Assembly: GCA_937988705.1 (NCBI GenBank)
Contig: CALKIA010000299.1
Coordinates: 1 to 7,207, forward strand
Source: an uncultured Chloroflexota bacterium
GTDB lineage: Bacteria; Chloroflexota; Anaerolineae; Aggregatilineales; Phototrophicaceae
Direction of reading: 5' to 3'
Length of the DNA: 7,207 nucleotides
Below the pieces are notes generated by a model that ran no database searches, was not told the DNA's origin, and saw nothing but the letters and a program-made list of their open reading frames with translations. A program made the translations under genes and the position numbers. This document shows, one piece after another, positions 1-6,374 of the stretch (positions are counted from its first letter, which is position 1; every line of letters starts with the position of its first letter).

Positions 1-1103
1 CGCGGGATCGGTCGTGTGCCCACGCCCAGCGCGACCGCACGGCTGCCCCAGAACGGTTGATCCAACCCGAACGGTACAAGAATCGACGGCACACCCGCGC
101 GGAAGCCGGCGGCGGTCGTCCCTGCGCCGCCGTGATGCACAACTGCCGCCATCCGCGGAAACAACCAACTGTGCGGCAGCGCCGTAATCAGGTAAACGCT
201 GGCGGGCAAATCGGCCGGTTGCAGCCCGCCCCATCCCGACGCCAGCACGCCGCGCTGACCGGAACGCCGCAGCGCTTCCAGCGCGATTTGTCCGGCTTCT
301 TCAGGTTTCCGGCTGCCCATACTCCCAAAGCCAATATACACCGGCGGATCGCCCGCATTGAGGAAATCCACGAGATCGGTGGGCGGTTGCCACCCCGCCG
401 GCTCGTCGAGGAACCAGTAGCCCGTCAACGTGTAGCGTTCCGACCAATCCCGTGGGCGCGGCAGCACGTGCGCGCTGTACCCGTAAAGCACGGGTGTCTG
501 GGAGCGGTCGAGCGCCCGGAATGGCCCCCAGAACGGCGGCTTACCCAGACCGATTTCACGGCGAACAGCACCATCCCCGGCCTTAGACATCTGCCAGAAC
601 ATCTGGTGCAGCACACGAAATGACAGCGGATTCAGCACCATCCCCAGTGGCAGTTGGGTGACGATCGGCGCGGGAAACTCCGTCGTCGGCGTGAAGGGGA
701 AGACATACGCCTGAATAACCGGAACCTTACCCTGTTCCGCGAGGGTAAACACGCCGCCCGTCCCCGCCACCCCAGTGACAATCACATCGCTGCCATCGAG
801 CAGCGGCGGCAGACGATGCGCCATGTCGGCGGCAGCGCCCTTCATTTCTGACTGCATCCCCCGCAAAATCTTGAGGAAGTTGCCGCCTTCAATCCGCTTG
901 CGCCACTCGTCACTCTGCAAGCGTTCTTCCGCGCTGAAACCGAGCGAACCGAATTCGAGCCCGGCTTCGGCGGCCAACGTGGCGAAATTGTCGCTGGAAA
1001 CTAGGCGGACAGTGTAGCCCGCCCTCTGCAAACCCTGCGCGAGTGCCAGGTAGGGCTGAACGTCTCCGCGCGACCCGGACGCAACGACGGTAATTGTTGT
1101 CAT
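1..1103 (-). CDS. MGT/sterol-glucosyltransferase-like glycosyltransferase (GT1/GT28 fold), 3' end missing
   Basis: Reading from ATG at 1103-1101 the frame stays open for 367 codons to the left edge, so the C-terminus is cut off; relatives are about 400-430 residues, so perhaps 40-60 are missing. Seen: an N-terminal GSRGDVQPYLALAQGL motif (residues 10-25), typical of the GT28-type N-terminal domain of sterol and macrolide glucosyltransferases; VYIGFGSMGSR near residue 255-265 opening the C-terminal Rossmann domain; and the sugar-nucleotide site HHGGAGTT (323-330) followed by PFGLDQPFW (344-352), where the Asp-Gln pair normally contacts the sugar. The family transfers a hexose from UDP- or dTDP-sugar to a lipid, sterol, polyketide or other hydrophobic acceptor; the acceptor cannot be read here. 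No signal peptide is seen, so the enzyme is cytosolic or loosely membrane-associated. It lies 47 bp downstream of the TetR gene on the same strand, with GGAG 11 nt before the ATG, and is probably co-transcribed with it. Confidence 0.93.
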   Translation of the reverse strand, partial: MTTITVVASGSRGDVQPYLALAQGLQRAGYTVRLVSSDNFATLAAEAGLEFGSLGFSAEERLQSDEWRKRIEGGNFLKILRGMQSEMKGAAADMAHRLPPLLDGSDVIVTGVAGTGGVFTLAEQGKVPVIQAYVFPFTPTTEFPAPIVTQLPLGMVLNPLSFRVLHQMFWQMSKAGDGAVRREIGLGKPPFWGPFRALDRSQTPVLYGYSAHVLPRPRDWSERYTLTGYWFLDEPAGWQPPTDLVDFLNAGDPPVYIGFGSMGSRKPEEAGQIALEALRRSGQRGVLASGWGGLQPADLPASVYLITALPHSWLFPRMAAVVHHGGAGTTAAGFRAGVPSILVPFGLDQPFWGSRAVALGVGTRPIP

Positions 1104-1150
1104 GTTTTATGCTGCTCCAACTCTGTCTCTAGGGGGTCGGTCAAGGGTAA

Positions 1151-1765
1151 TCAGGTCGTCTTTGGCTGAAGGCCATGCAGGAGCAAGTCCGTGAGCACAT
1201 CAGGCAGCTTCTCCCAGTGCTCGATCAACAGGCTGTCGTCCAGCGTGTATTCGACGGTCAGGCCGAGGATCATCCCGGAGATCGCCCGCACGATCAACTG
1301 AGCATGAAGCGCATCGATGCCCTGCCGCGCCGCGTAATTCAGGAAGTACACCTCCGCGCCCTGCAGCACGGGCTGCATCACCTGTTCGTGATACAGCGCC
1401 CGCAGGTCTTCGTTGACCAGCATTTCCGAAATCACAATCCGGAATAGGGCGAAGTTATCCTGCTTCAAGGCCATCAGCGGATGGTAGAGAAACGTCCGCA
1501 CAAACGTTGGTAAATCCAGTGTGACGGGATTCGGTAGTTCAACGTCTTGCATGACCGACAGGCGCATCCGCTCGAAGATACCCATGAGCAGCGCGGGTTT
1601 GCTGTCAAAATAGTTGTAGATCGTCCCGTCGGCGATCCCGGCCCGCTTGGCGATAGCGCGAATCGTCGTCGGGTGAAAACCTTTCTCGGCGAAGACCGCC
1701 GCCGCCGCGTCCAGAATCTGGTTCTTGCGGGCGGCGATCAACTGCTGCTGAATGGGGTCGATCAT
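1151..1765 (-). CDS. TetR/AcrR-family transcriptional repressor
   Basis: A 204-residue protein of normal TetR length. The N-terminal DNA-binding domain is clear: a first helix around 12-30 (RKNQILDAAAAVFAEKGF), then the helix-turn-helix TTIRAIAKRAGIADGTIYNYF (33-53) and SKPALL at the start of helix 4. Residues from about 65 form the ligand-binding and dimerisation domain, too variable to name an inducer. The ATG at 1765-1763 is chosen because the HTH begins at the usual distance from it and GGAG/AGGAG runs lie 3-9 nt upstream. TetR proteins usually repress their own gene and neighbours until a small hydrophobic ligand binds. The promoter region contains matching palindromes (see operator entries), and the glycosyltransferase follows in the same direction, so that gene is the likeliest target. 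The divergent enolase-like gene is a second possible target. Confidence 0.95.
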   Translation of the reverse strand: MIDPIQQQLIAARKNQILDAAAAVFAEKGFHPTTIRAIAKRAGIADGTIYNYFDSKPALLMGIFERMRLSVMQDVELPNPVTLDLPTFVRTFLYHPLMALKQDNFALFRIVISEMLVNEDLRALYHEQVMQPVLQGAEVYFLNYAARQGIDALHAQLIVRAISGMILGLTVEYTLDDSLLIEHWEKLPDVLTDLLLHGLQPKTT

Positions 1766-1802
1766 ACGCTCCTGCTCCGAACTGCGCTGCTTGCGCCAGT
1801 AT

Positions 1803-1816
1803 TGAATGAGTATTCA
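1803..1816. promoter_or_regulatory. Candidate secondary TetR operator
   Basis: TGAATGAGTATTCA is an inverted repeat with 5-bp arms (TGAAT/ATTCA) and a 4-bp centre. Its centre lies 20 bp, about two helical turns, from the centre of the stronger palindrome at 1820-1839, and its arms share the GAAT/ATTC core. It falls in the expected 5' leader of the TetR gene. This would suit two dimers on one DNA face. Inferred from symmetry and position only. Confidence 0.5.
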
Positions 1817-1819
1817 CCA

Positions 1820-1839
1820 AAATGAACGCACATTCATTT
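1820..1839. promoter_or_regulatory. Candidate primary TetR operator
   Basis: AAATGAACGCACATTCATTT is an inverted repeat with perfect 7-bp arms (AAATGAA/TTCATTT) around a 6-bp spacer. It starts 2 bp downstream of the -10 box of the TetR promoter, so it covers the predicted transcription start, the classic place for autorepression. AATGAA/TTCATT-type arms are common in operators of TetR-family repressors. Binding by the neighbouring TetR protein is inferred. Confidence 0.65.
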
Positions 1840-1841
1840 AC

Positions 1842-1870
1842 ATGCTACGCATAATGGATCACTTTGTCAA
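1842..1870 (-). promoter_or_regulatory. Sigma-70-type promoter for the TetR-glycosyltransferase unit
   Basis: On the minus strand a perfect -35 box TTGACA (1870-1865) is followed after exactly 17 bp by TAGCAT (1847-1842), four of six matches to TATAAT. The predicted start is near 1835, inside the operator palindrome at 1820-1839, giving a leader of about 70 nt before the TetR ATG. Confidence 0.6.
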
Positions 1871-1961
1871 GTCAGCATTTTTCGGCTGTGGCGCGTATTG
1901 GAACGAGATTCGGTAAACTTGAACCTACTCTGACCGTTACCTGCTTAAGGACGCTGACGCT

Positions 1962-3224
1962 ATGGCTGAGATCACCGCTTTACACGCTCTGGAAATTCTG
2001 GACAGCCGGGGACGACCCACCCTGCACTGCACCTGTACGCTCGTCAGTAGCGCAGTCGGTGAAGGGTCTGTCCCTTCAGGCGCTTCGACCGGACGTGCGG
2101 AAGCCCACGAGCTGCGTGACCACGATCCCCGGCGTTATCGGGGGTTGGGATGTTTGCAGGCGGTGTCTAACGTCAACGTGCCGATCTGGAACGCGCTGCA
2201 AGGTCGAACCTTCACCGATCAAGCCGCGCTCGATGCCGCGTTGATTGCGCTGGACGGTACGGCGAACAAAGGCCGCCTCGGTGCAAATGCGATCCTAGCT
2301 GTATCGCTGGCTTTCGCCCGCGCGCTGGCCGCCGAACAGCGGCAGCCCCTGTATGCCTATTTCAGCGCCTTGCTGGGGGAAACACCACGCCGTCTGCCGC
2401 GCCTGACCGTGAATCTCTTCAGCGGCGGCAAGCACGCCGGCGGTCAGGTGTCGATTCAGGATGTGCTGCTCGTGCCGCTCAAGCCGACCAGCGTCCGCGA
2501 GTCGCTGGCCATGCTCTACGACGTCTATCAGAGCGCAGCCGAGCTGATCTTTGAGCGGTATGGGATGCGCCTGCTCAAAGCGGATGAAGGTGGACTCGCC
2601 CCCCACTTCCCCGACGATGAAACCATGCTGCGGGACGCAATCACGGCGATTGAACAGGCGGGCTACCGCCCCGGTGAGGACATGGGTCTTGCAATTGATG
2701 TTGCGTCGAGCCATTTCTACGCCGACGGTCGCTATCACCTGAATGGGAATGAGCTGACAGGCGACGAAATGGTGGCGCAGATCGGGCGCTGGACGCGCGA
2801 CTATCCGCTCATCAGCGTGGAGGATGGTCTGGCGGAAGAGGATTGGGCACACTGGACGCAGCTCGCAGCGACGCTTCCATCCCGGGTCATCGCTTTAGGC
2901 GATGATCTGCTCTGCACCAATCCGGAGCGGATCGCCACCGCAATTGAACAGCAAGCGGCGACGGCGCTGCTCCTCAAAGTCAACCAGATCGGCACATTCA
3001 CCGAGGCCGCTCAAGCAGCTCGCTTAGCGCGTTCGGCAGGCTGGCAGATCGTAGTCAGTGCGCGCAGCGGCGAAACCGAGGATCACTGGCTGGCGGATCT
3101 GGCGGTCGGCTGGCATGGCGATTACATCAAGGTCGGCTCGATCAATCAGTCAGACCGCCTCGCCAAATACAACCGCCTGCTCATGATCGAAGACCAGACA
3201 GGCTTCACCATTCCGTCGGTGTAG
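1962..3224 (+). CDS. Enolase-family protein (phosphopyruvate hydratase-like), probable divergent paralogue
   Basis: 420 residues, close to the usual 415-435 of bacterial enolase and colinear with it. Seen: EILDSRGRPT (11-20), mobile loop SGASTG (39-44), LGANAILAVSL (106-116), SGGKHAGG (154-161), DEGGLAP (208-214) with the general-acid Glu209, metal ligands Asp246, Glu287 (SVEDGL) and the Asp pair in GDDLLCTN (313-320), base Lys339 (LLKVNQIG), Arg368-Ser369 and Lys390. Enolase interconverts 2-phosphoglycerate and phosphoenolpyruvate in glycolysis. Three conserved positions differ by my alignment to E. coli Eno: Glu168 is Asp167, His370 of SHRSGETED is Ala367 (SARSGETED), and Arg399 of the SRSDR motif is Gln396 (NQSDR). 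This suggests a paralogue, possibly with changed activity or substrate; reduced ordinary enolase activity is equally possible. Cytosolic. AAGGA lies 10 nt before the ATG. No glycolytic neighbour is present; it is divergent from the TetR gene and convergent with the M20 peptidase. Confidence 0.9.
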   Translation: MAEITALHALEILDSRGRPTLHCTCTLVSSAVGEGSVPSGASTGRAEAHELRDHDPRRYRGLGCLQAVSNVNVPIWNALQGRTFTDQAALDAALIALDGTANKGRLGANAILAVSLAFARALAAEQRQPLYAYFSALLGETPRRLPRLTVNLFSGGKHAGGQVSIQDVLLVPLKPTSVRESLAMLYDVYQSAAELIFERYGMRLLKADEGGLAPHFPDDETMLRDAITAIEQAGYRPGEDMGLAIDVASSHFYADGRYHLNGNELTGDEMVAQIGRWTRDYPLISVEDGLAEEDWAHWTQLAATLPSRVIALGDDLLCTNPERIATAIEQQAATALLLKVNQIGTFTEAAQAARLARSAGWQIVVSARSGETEDHWLADLAVGWHGDYIKVGSINQSDRLAKYNRLLMIEDQTGFTIPSV

Positions 3225-3256
3225 ACCGGGAGATCGACGCGAACTGTGTGGTTTGT

Positions 3257-3281
3257 AGGGGCAGCACCTGTGTGCGCCCCT
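3257..3281. repeat. Hairpin in convergent intergenic gap (REP-like or bidirectional terminator)
   Basis: An outer stem AGGGGC/GCCCCT (6 bp) and an inner stem GCAC/GTGC (4 bp) are separated by one unpaired A, with a CTGT loop. It lies between the stop codons of the enolase-like gene (3224) and the M20 gene (3330). Only two T residues follow on the plus strand and there is no A-run on the other side, so it is not a textbook intrinsic terminator. Short GGGGC...GCCCC hairpins of this kind often occur as dispersed intergenic repeats; only this copy is in the window. Confidence 0.55.
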
Positions 3282-3329
3282 TGGCGGATTATTTGCCAGA
3301 ACCGATTTCGGATCACTCTCGATCGGTGA

Positions 3330-4487
3330 CTATTGATCCACCGTGCAAATCCGCGCGATCAACTCAGCGAGTAAAGCCGTGCGCGGGACGATGCTGCTCT
3401 TGAGAATGTACTCGTTCGGGCTGTGATCATTGCCGCCCACCGGGCCGAGGCCATCCAGCACGGGCAGTCCTTCACTGGCGCAAATTGACCCATCGGCCGC
3501 GCCACCCGTCTTCGCACCTTTGACCGGGAAGCCGATCTCCGCTGCCGCCTCGATTGCTATGCGCTCCAGCCGTTCGACTGCGGGCGTGCGCGGCATGGGC
3601 GGCAGGCTGTCCTGTTCGACGGTCAGGCGGAAAGTGACATCCGGCACCACGACGCGCGCGAAGATCGCCCGCACAGCCGCTTCGATCTCCGCCAGCCCTT
3701 CCGGCGTGAAGGCGCGCCCTTCAAACTTGATTTTCGCGTAATCGGGGACGACGTTGCGCAGCCGCCCGCCTTCGCTATAGCCGACATTCACGCTGATCTC
3801 ACGTGCCGGATCATTAAGCGCGTGCAGCGCCTCAATCTGCCGCGCCATTGCCAGAATCGCGCTGCGCCCTTTTTCCGGCTCGACACCGGAATGGGCGGCG
3901 CGCCCAAACGCTTCTCCCGTAAACGCACGGATACCCTTGCGCGCAGTCACAATATCACCATTCTCGCGCGCAGCTTCCAGCGTGAGCACCGCGTCGCCCA
4001 TATGACTCACGCGGCGGATCAGCGGGACAGCGTGGCGTTCATCGATCTCCTCGTCAGAGACGATCAGAAACACCACCTGTTCGTAATCGTCAAATTGGAG
4101 CGCGTCAAGGGCTTCCAGCGCATAGATACCCGCCAGCAGCCCGCCCTTCATATCACAGGCGCCGGGGCCAAGAATTACATCGCCGTTAATCGTCGTCGGG
4201 CGCTGCGCCGCCGTGCCATGGGGAAAGACGGTGTCGCTGTGACCAAGCAGCAGAACCCGCCCGCGCCCGCGTCCCCGCCGTACCGCGAGAATATCATCGC
4301 CTGCGGCAGCATTGGCGAAGCGTTCGACGGTGAAACCGTTCCGTTGGAAACGAGCATCCAGCCAGTCGACCACGTGATTGACATCCTCGCGGTCATAGGA
4401 ATACGAGTCCAGAGCCGTCAGCGTGACGAGATCGGCTAAATACTCGGACAGGCGATTTTCTAGGTAAGGCACAAGCTGCTTATTCAT
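3330..4487 (-). CDS. M20-family metallopeptidase, carboxypeptidase G2 (glutamate carboxypeptidase)-like
   Basis: 385 residues with all di-zinc M20 motifs in order: GHSDTVFP (82-89; His83 ligand, Asp85 catalytic), GPGACDMKGG (107-116; bridging Asp112), SDEEID (144-149; Glu146 general base, Glu147 ligand), EAAREN (171-176; Glu171 ligand), AHSGVEPEKGRSAI (198-211; His199, dimerisation domain) and NDHSPNEY (353-360; His355 ligand). The order and spacing match Pseudomonas carboxypeptidase G2, which removes C-terminal glutamate from folates and peptides; other members cleave N-acyl or dipeptide substrates, so the substrate is open. There is no signal peptide, unlike periplasmic CPG2, so it should act in the cytosol. 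The ATG at 4487-4485 has only a weak GAG upstream, but the alignable sequence starts properly there. It follows the arabinofuranosidase gene by 118 bp, with a palindrome and a possible own promoter between. The stop is TAG at 3332-3330. Confidence 0.94.
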   Translation of the reverse strand: MNKQLVPYLENRLSEYLADLVTLTALDSYSYDREDVNHVVDWLDARFQRNGFTVERFANAAAGDDILAVRRGRGRGRVLLLGHSDTVFPHGTAAQRPTTINGDVILGPGACDMKGGLLAGIYALEALDALQFDDYEQVVFLIVSDEEIDERHAVPLIRRVSHMGDAVLTLEAARENGDIVTARKGIRAFTGEAFGRAAHSGVEPEKGRSAILAMARQIEALHALNDPAREISVNVGYSEGGRLRNVVPDYAKIKFEGRAFTPEGLAEIEAAVRAIFARVVVPDVTFRLTVEQDSLPPMPRTPAVERLERIAIEAAAEIGFPVKGAKTGGAADGSICASEGLPVLDGLGPVGGNDHSPNEYILKSSIVPRTALLAELIARICTVDQ

Positions 4488-4522
4488 CGTTCACTCGATT
4501 CTGAAGTCGCGCACAGCCGGAA

Positions 4523-4531
4523 ATTATGGCA
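4523..4531 (-). promoter_or_regulatory. Possible extended -10 promoter for the M20 gene
   Basis: On the minus strand TGC CATAAT reads as an extended -10 element (TGn plus five of six matches to TATAAT). No convincing -35 hexamer lies at 16-18 bp. The predicted start near 4516 gives a leader of about 30 nt before the ATG at 4487. It would let the peptidase be transcribed independently of the arabinofuranosidase gene. Confidence 0.35.
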
Positions 4532-4568
4532 GTCTTTGCGCCAGAGATCGAGCATGAGGGAGAGAACC

Positions 4569-4594
4569 GCCGATCGGCTGGCCAGCCGATCGGC
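4569..4594. repeat. 26-bp perfect palindrome (hairpin) downstream of the arabinofuranosidase gene
   Basis: The 26 bases are identical to their reverse complement, with half-site GCCGATCGGCTGG. The transcript could fold an 11-bp GC-rich stem with a GGCC loop. It begins 11 bp after the arabinofuranosidase stop codon. The bases that follow on the minus strand are a pyrimidine mix (GGTTCTCTCCCTC), not a U-run, so it may act as an mRNA 3'-end stabiliser, a weak terminator or a protein site. Confidence 0.7.
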
Positions 4595-4605
4595 AGTGGG
4601 GTTAG

Positions 4606-6117
4606 TTATACAAGTTCGGTTTCGATGACGGTGAACGAGAGCGGCGGGAGGAGCAGTTCCGCGCAGCCGTTCTGCACCACGGGCGGAGCGATGCGCACGG
4701 GCACAATATTGTTCGGGTTCTCGAAGCTGTTGAACGCCTTCGGGTCTGTCCCTGACATCTGGTACACCGCGCTGATGGTCTGCGGCGCGCGCGACTGCCA
4801 GTTCAGTTCCGCAGGCAAACTGTCCGTCTGACTGCGGTTAACGATGAACAGCGCGCTCTTGCCCGTACCTTCATCATAGGACGCCGACACGTCGAGGAGC
4901 GGCATATCGCCAAATTTGGCCGTCTCATAACGCGGTGATTTCACGGCTACATCCAAGGCCGCGCCGCTCGCCAACTGGCTAAACAGCATGATCGGGTAAT
5001 AGGTCGAGTGCTTGAGGATCCCATCGCGTGTCGTGTGCAGCGGCGAAATCACGTTAACCGACTGCGCCACACACGCGATCTTGATCACATCGGCACGGCG
5101 CAGGAACACATTCATCCACTGTGCGACGACCAGCGCGTCTTCGAGGTTGTAAACTTCTTCGCTCAGATGTGGCGCTTCCGTCCACTCACCACGGAAGTCG
5201 GTCGGCGTCGTCGCCTTATACCACACATTCCACTCGTCCCACGACAGGTAGACATCATGCTTCGAACGGCGTTTCGCCTTGACATAGCGGAGCGTACCCG
5301 ACAACGTATCCACGAAACTTTCGAATTCAGCTGCCAGCCCCAGATAGCTGGACGTGTCGTTGTCGCGATTGTTCGCATAGTAGTGCATCGAATGATAATC
5401 GACAGCGTCATAGCAGATTTCGAGCGCCGTGCGATCCCAGTCCGGGTAGGTCGGCATGATCGAGTTGGACGATCCACACAGAATAAGCTGGATCGACGGG
5501 TCGTGCCAGCGCATCATCTTGGCCGCCTCGTGCGCCTTCAGACCGTATTCGCGCGCTTCGAGGTGCCCGATCTGCCACGGGCCGTCCATCTCATTGCCGA
5601 GGCACCAGTACTTCACGTTGTGCGGTTCCGGATAGCCGTGTTCGGCGCGGAGCTGCGCGAACTTCGTGTCCGCGGGCGCGTTGCAGTACTCGACCAGATC
5701 GGCGGCTTCCTGAATCGTCCCCGTGCCGAGGTTCACCCCGAGCATCGGTTCAGTCTTGATCTGCTTGCAGAAATCAATGAATTCGTTTGTCCCAAACTGA
5801 TTCGTTTCGAGCGACTGCCACGCGAGGTCACGACGGCGCGGGCGCTGATCCTTCGGGCCGACGCCATCCAACCAGCGATAGCCGCTCAGGAAGTTACCAC
5901 CGGGATAACGAATGGAGCGGTAATTGATCTCGCGCAGCGCCGCCAGCACATCGGTGCGCAGCCCGTTCGCATCCGCATGCGGTGAGGCAGGATCGTAAAT
6001 CCCCTCGTAGATTGCCCGCCCCATGTGTTCGAGGAAGCCACTGAAGACCAATGGCGAAATCGAACTGATGGTCCGGTTGGTATCAATATAGATTTGGGCT
6101 TTGGAAGACTGAGACAT
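4606..6117 (-). CDS. abfA: Intracellular alpha-L-arabinofuranosidase, glycoside hydrolase family 51
   Basis: 503 residues, the same size as well-studied cytosolic GH51 enzymes (about 500). GH51 hydrolases release terminal alpha-L-arabinofuranose from arabinan and arabinoxylan oligosaccharides with retention of configuration. Seen: N-terminal SPLVFSGFLEHMGRAIYEGIYDP (21-43), YRSIRYPGGNFLSGYRW (66-82), the acid/base Glu176 in CLGNEMDGPW (172-181), YHSMHYY (241-247), the nucleophile Glu295 in SWDEWNVWY (292-300), and a C-terminal beta domain (from about 385) ending LPPLSFTVIE. A TIM barrel therefore carries both catalytic glutamates. No signal peptide is present, so it acts on oligosaccharides imported into the cell. 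The ATG at 6117-6115 has AAGGGG about 11 nt upstream, and the barrel motifs start at the normal distance. The unusually long upstream region has a promoter and LacI-type palindrome, suggesting sugar-responsive repression. No transporter or arabinose catabolic gene is in the window. The symbol follows family custom. Confidence 0.96.
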   Translation of the reverse strand: MSQSSKAQIYIDTNRTISSISPLVFSGFLEHMGRAIYEGIYDPASPHADANGLRTDVLAALREINYRSIRYPGGNFLSGYRWLDGVGPKDQRPRRRDLAWQSLETNQFGTNEFIDFCKQIKTEPMLGVNLGTGTIQEAADLVEYCNAPADTKFAQLRAEHGYPEPHNVKYWCLGNEMDGPWQIGHLEAREYGLKAHEAAKMMRWHDPSIQLILCGSSNSIMPTYPDWDRTALEICYDAVDYHSMHYYANNRDNDTSSYLGLAAEFESFVDTLSGTLRYVKAKRRSKHDVYLSWDEWNVWYKATTPTDFRGEWTEAPHLSEEVYNLEDALVVAQWMNVFLRRADVIKIACVAQSVNVISPLHTTRDGILKHSTYYPIMLFSQLASGAALDVAVKSPRYETAKFGDMPLLDVSASYDEGTGKSALFIVNRSQTDSLPAELNWQSRAPQTISAVYQMSGTDPKAFNSFENPNNIVPVRIAPPVVQNGCAELLLPPLSFTVIETELV

Positions 6118-6282
6118 AAATATGCTTTCCCCTTATCGCTGCAATGGTCGCTTAAACTATGACAAGTTGGCAAAGTTGTGATCGAGCGGTGGTTGAGAAG
6201 TCGTCTTGACCCGGAGAGGCAATCATCCGCAGTCAAGCAAAACATAAGTGTAAGGCGACTCAGCCTCCTGCAGCGATGGCTT

Positions 6283-6296
6283 TGCATTCGAATGCA
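6283..6296. promoter_or_regulatory. Candidate LacI-family operator
   Basis: TGCATTCGAATGCA is a perfect 14-bp palindrome with TG...CA ends and a central CG, the geometry of many LacI/GalR-family operators (compare the TGnnnnCGnnnnCA form of catabolite-control sites). It lies one base downstream of a candidate -10 box for the arabinofuranosidase gene and covers the predicted start. GH51 genes are often controlled by LacI- or GntR-type sugar repressors. No regulator gene for it lies in the window. Confidence 0.5.
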
Positions 6297-6297
6297 T

Positions 6298-6326
6298 AGT
6301 CTAGCAGATGCCGCGATCAACGGCAA
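6298..6326 (-). promoter_or_regulatory. Candidate promoter for the arabinofuranosidase gene
   Basis: On the minus strand TTGCCG (6326-6321) is followed after 17 bp by TAGACT (6303-6298), preceded by TGC as an extended -10. Each hexamer matches four of six consensus bases. Support comes from the correct spacing and the adjacent palindrome. The leader would be about 170 nt. Confidence 0.4.
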
Positions 6327-6374
6327 AATCACGCACGTTTCGACCTTCTCCCCAGACCTGCGTCGCAGCAGCGA

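Larger units (their letters stand above)
6118..6374. other. 257-bp regulatory gap upstream of the arabinofuranosidase gene
   Basis: No supported gene lies here. On the minus strand it holds, in order, the end of the MpaB-like gene, a candidate promoter (6326-6298), a 14-bp palindrome (6296-6283), and a leader of about 170 nt with an inverted repeat CTTGAC...GTCAAG (6205-6237, with an additional CGG/CCG pairing inside). The ribosome binding site is just before 6118. Short open frames here have no ribosome binding site. Confidence 0.6.

Noticed and set aside
57..623. 188-codon plus-strand open frame at the left
   Set aside because: Antisense to the glycosyltransferase, whose GT motifs are clear; the translation is low-complexity Arg/Pro/His-rich.
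1864..1961. Plus-strand promoter for the enolase-like gene
   Set aside because: TTGTCA (1864-1869), TTGAAC (1919-1924) and TAAACT (1914-1919) occur, but none pairs with a partner box at 16-18 bp, so no promoter is called.
2295..2852. 185-codon minus-strand open frame inside the enolase-like gene
   Set aside because: Antisense to well-conserved enolase sequence; no domain recognised.
3257..3281. Intrinsic terminator
   Set aside because: The stem is good, but only two T residues follow on the plus strand and no A-run lies on the other side; it is listed as a hairpin repeat instead.
3822..4439. 205-codon plus-strand open frame opposite the M20 peptidase gene
   Set aside because: Antisense to an intact M20 gene with all metal ligands; no domain and no ribosome binding site.
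5008..5985. 325-codon plus-strand open frame opposite the arabinofuranosidase gene
   Set aside because: It lies wholly antisense to a GH51 gene with both catalytic motifs; its translation is Arg/Val/His-rich with no recognisable domain. It is a shadow of GC-rich codon use.
5886..6332. 148-codon minus-strand open frame overlapping the arabinofuranosidase start and its upstream gap
   Set aside because: It overlaps the GH51 N-terminus in another frame and the promoter and palindrome region; the translation is Ser/Arg/Leu-rich with no domain.
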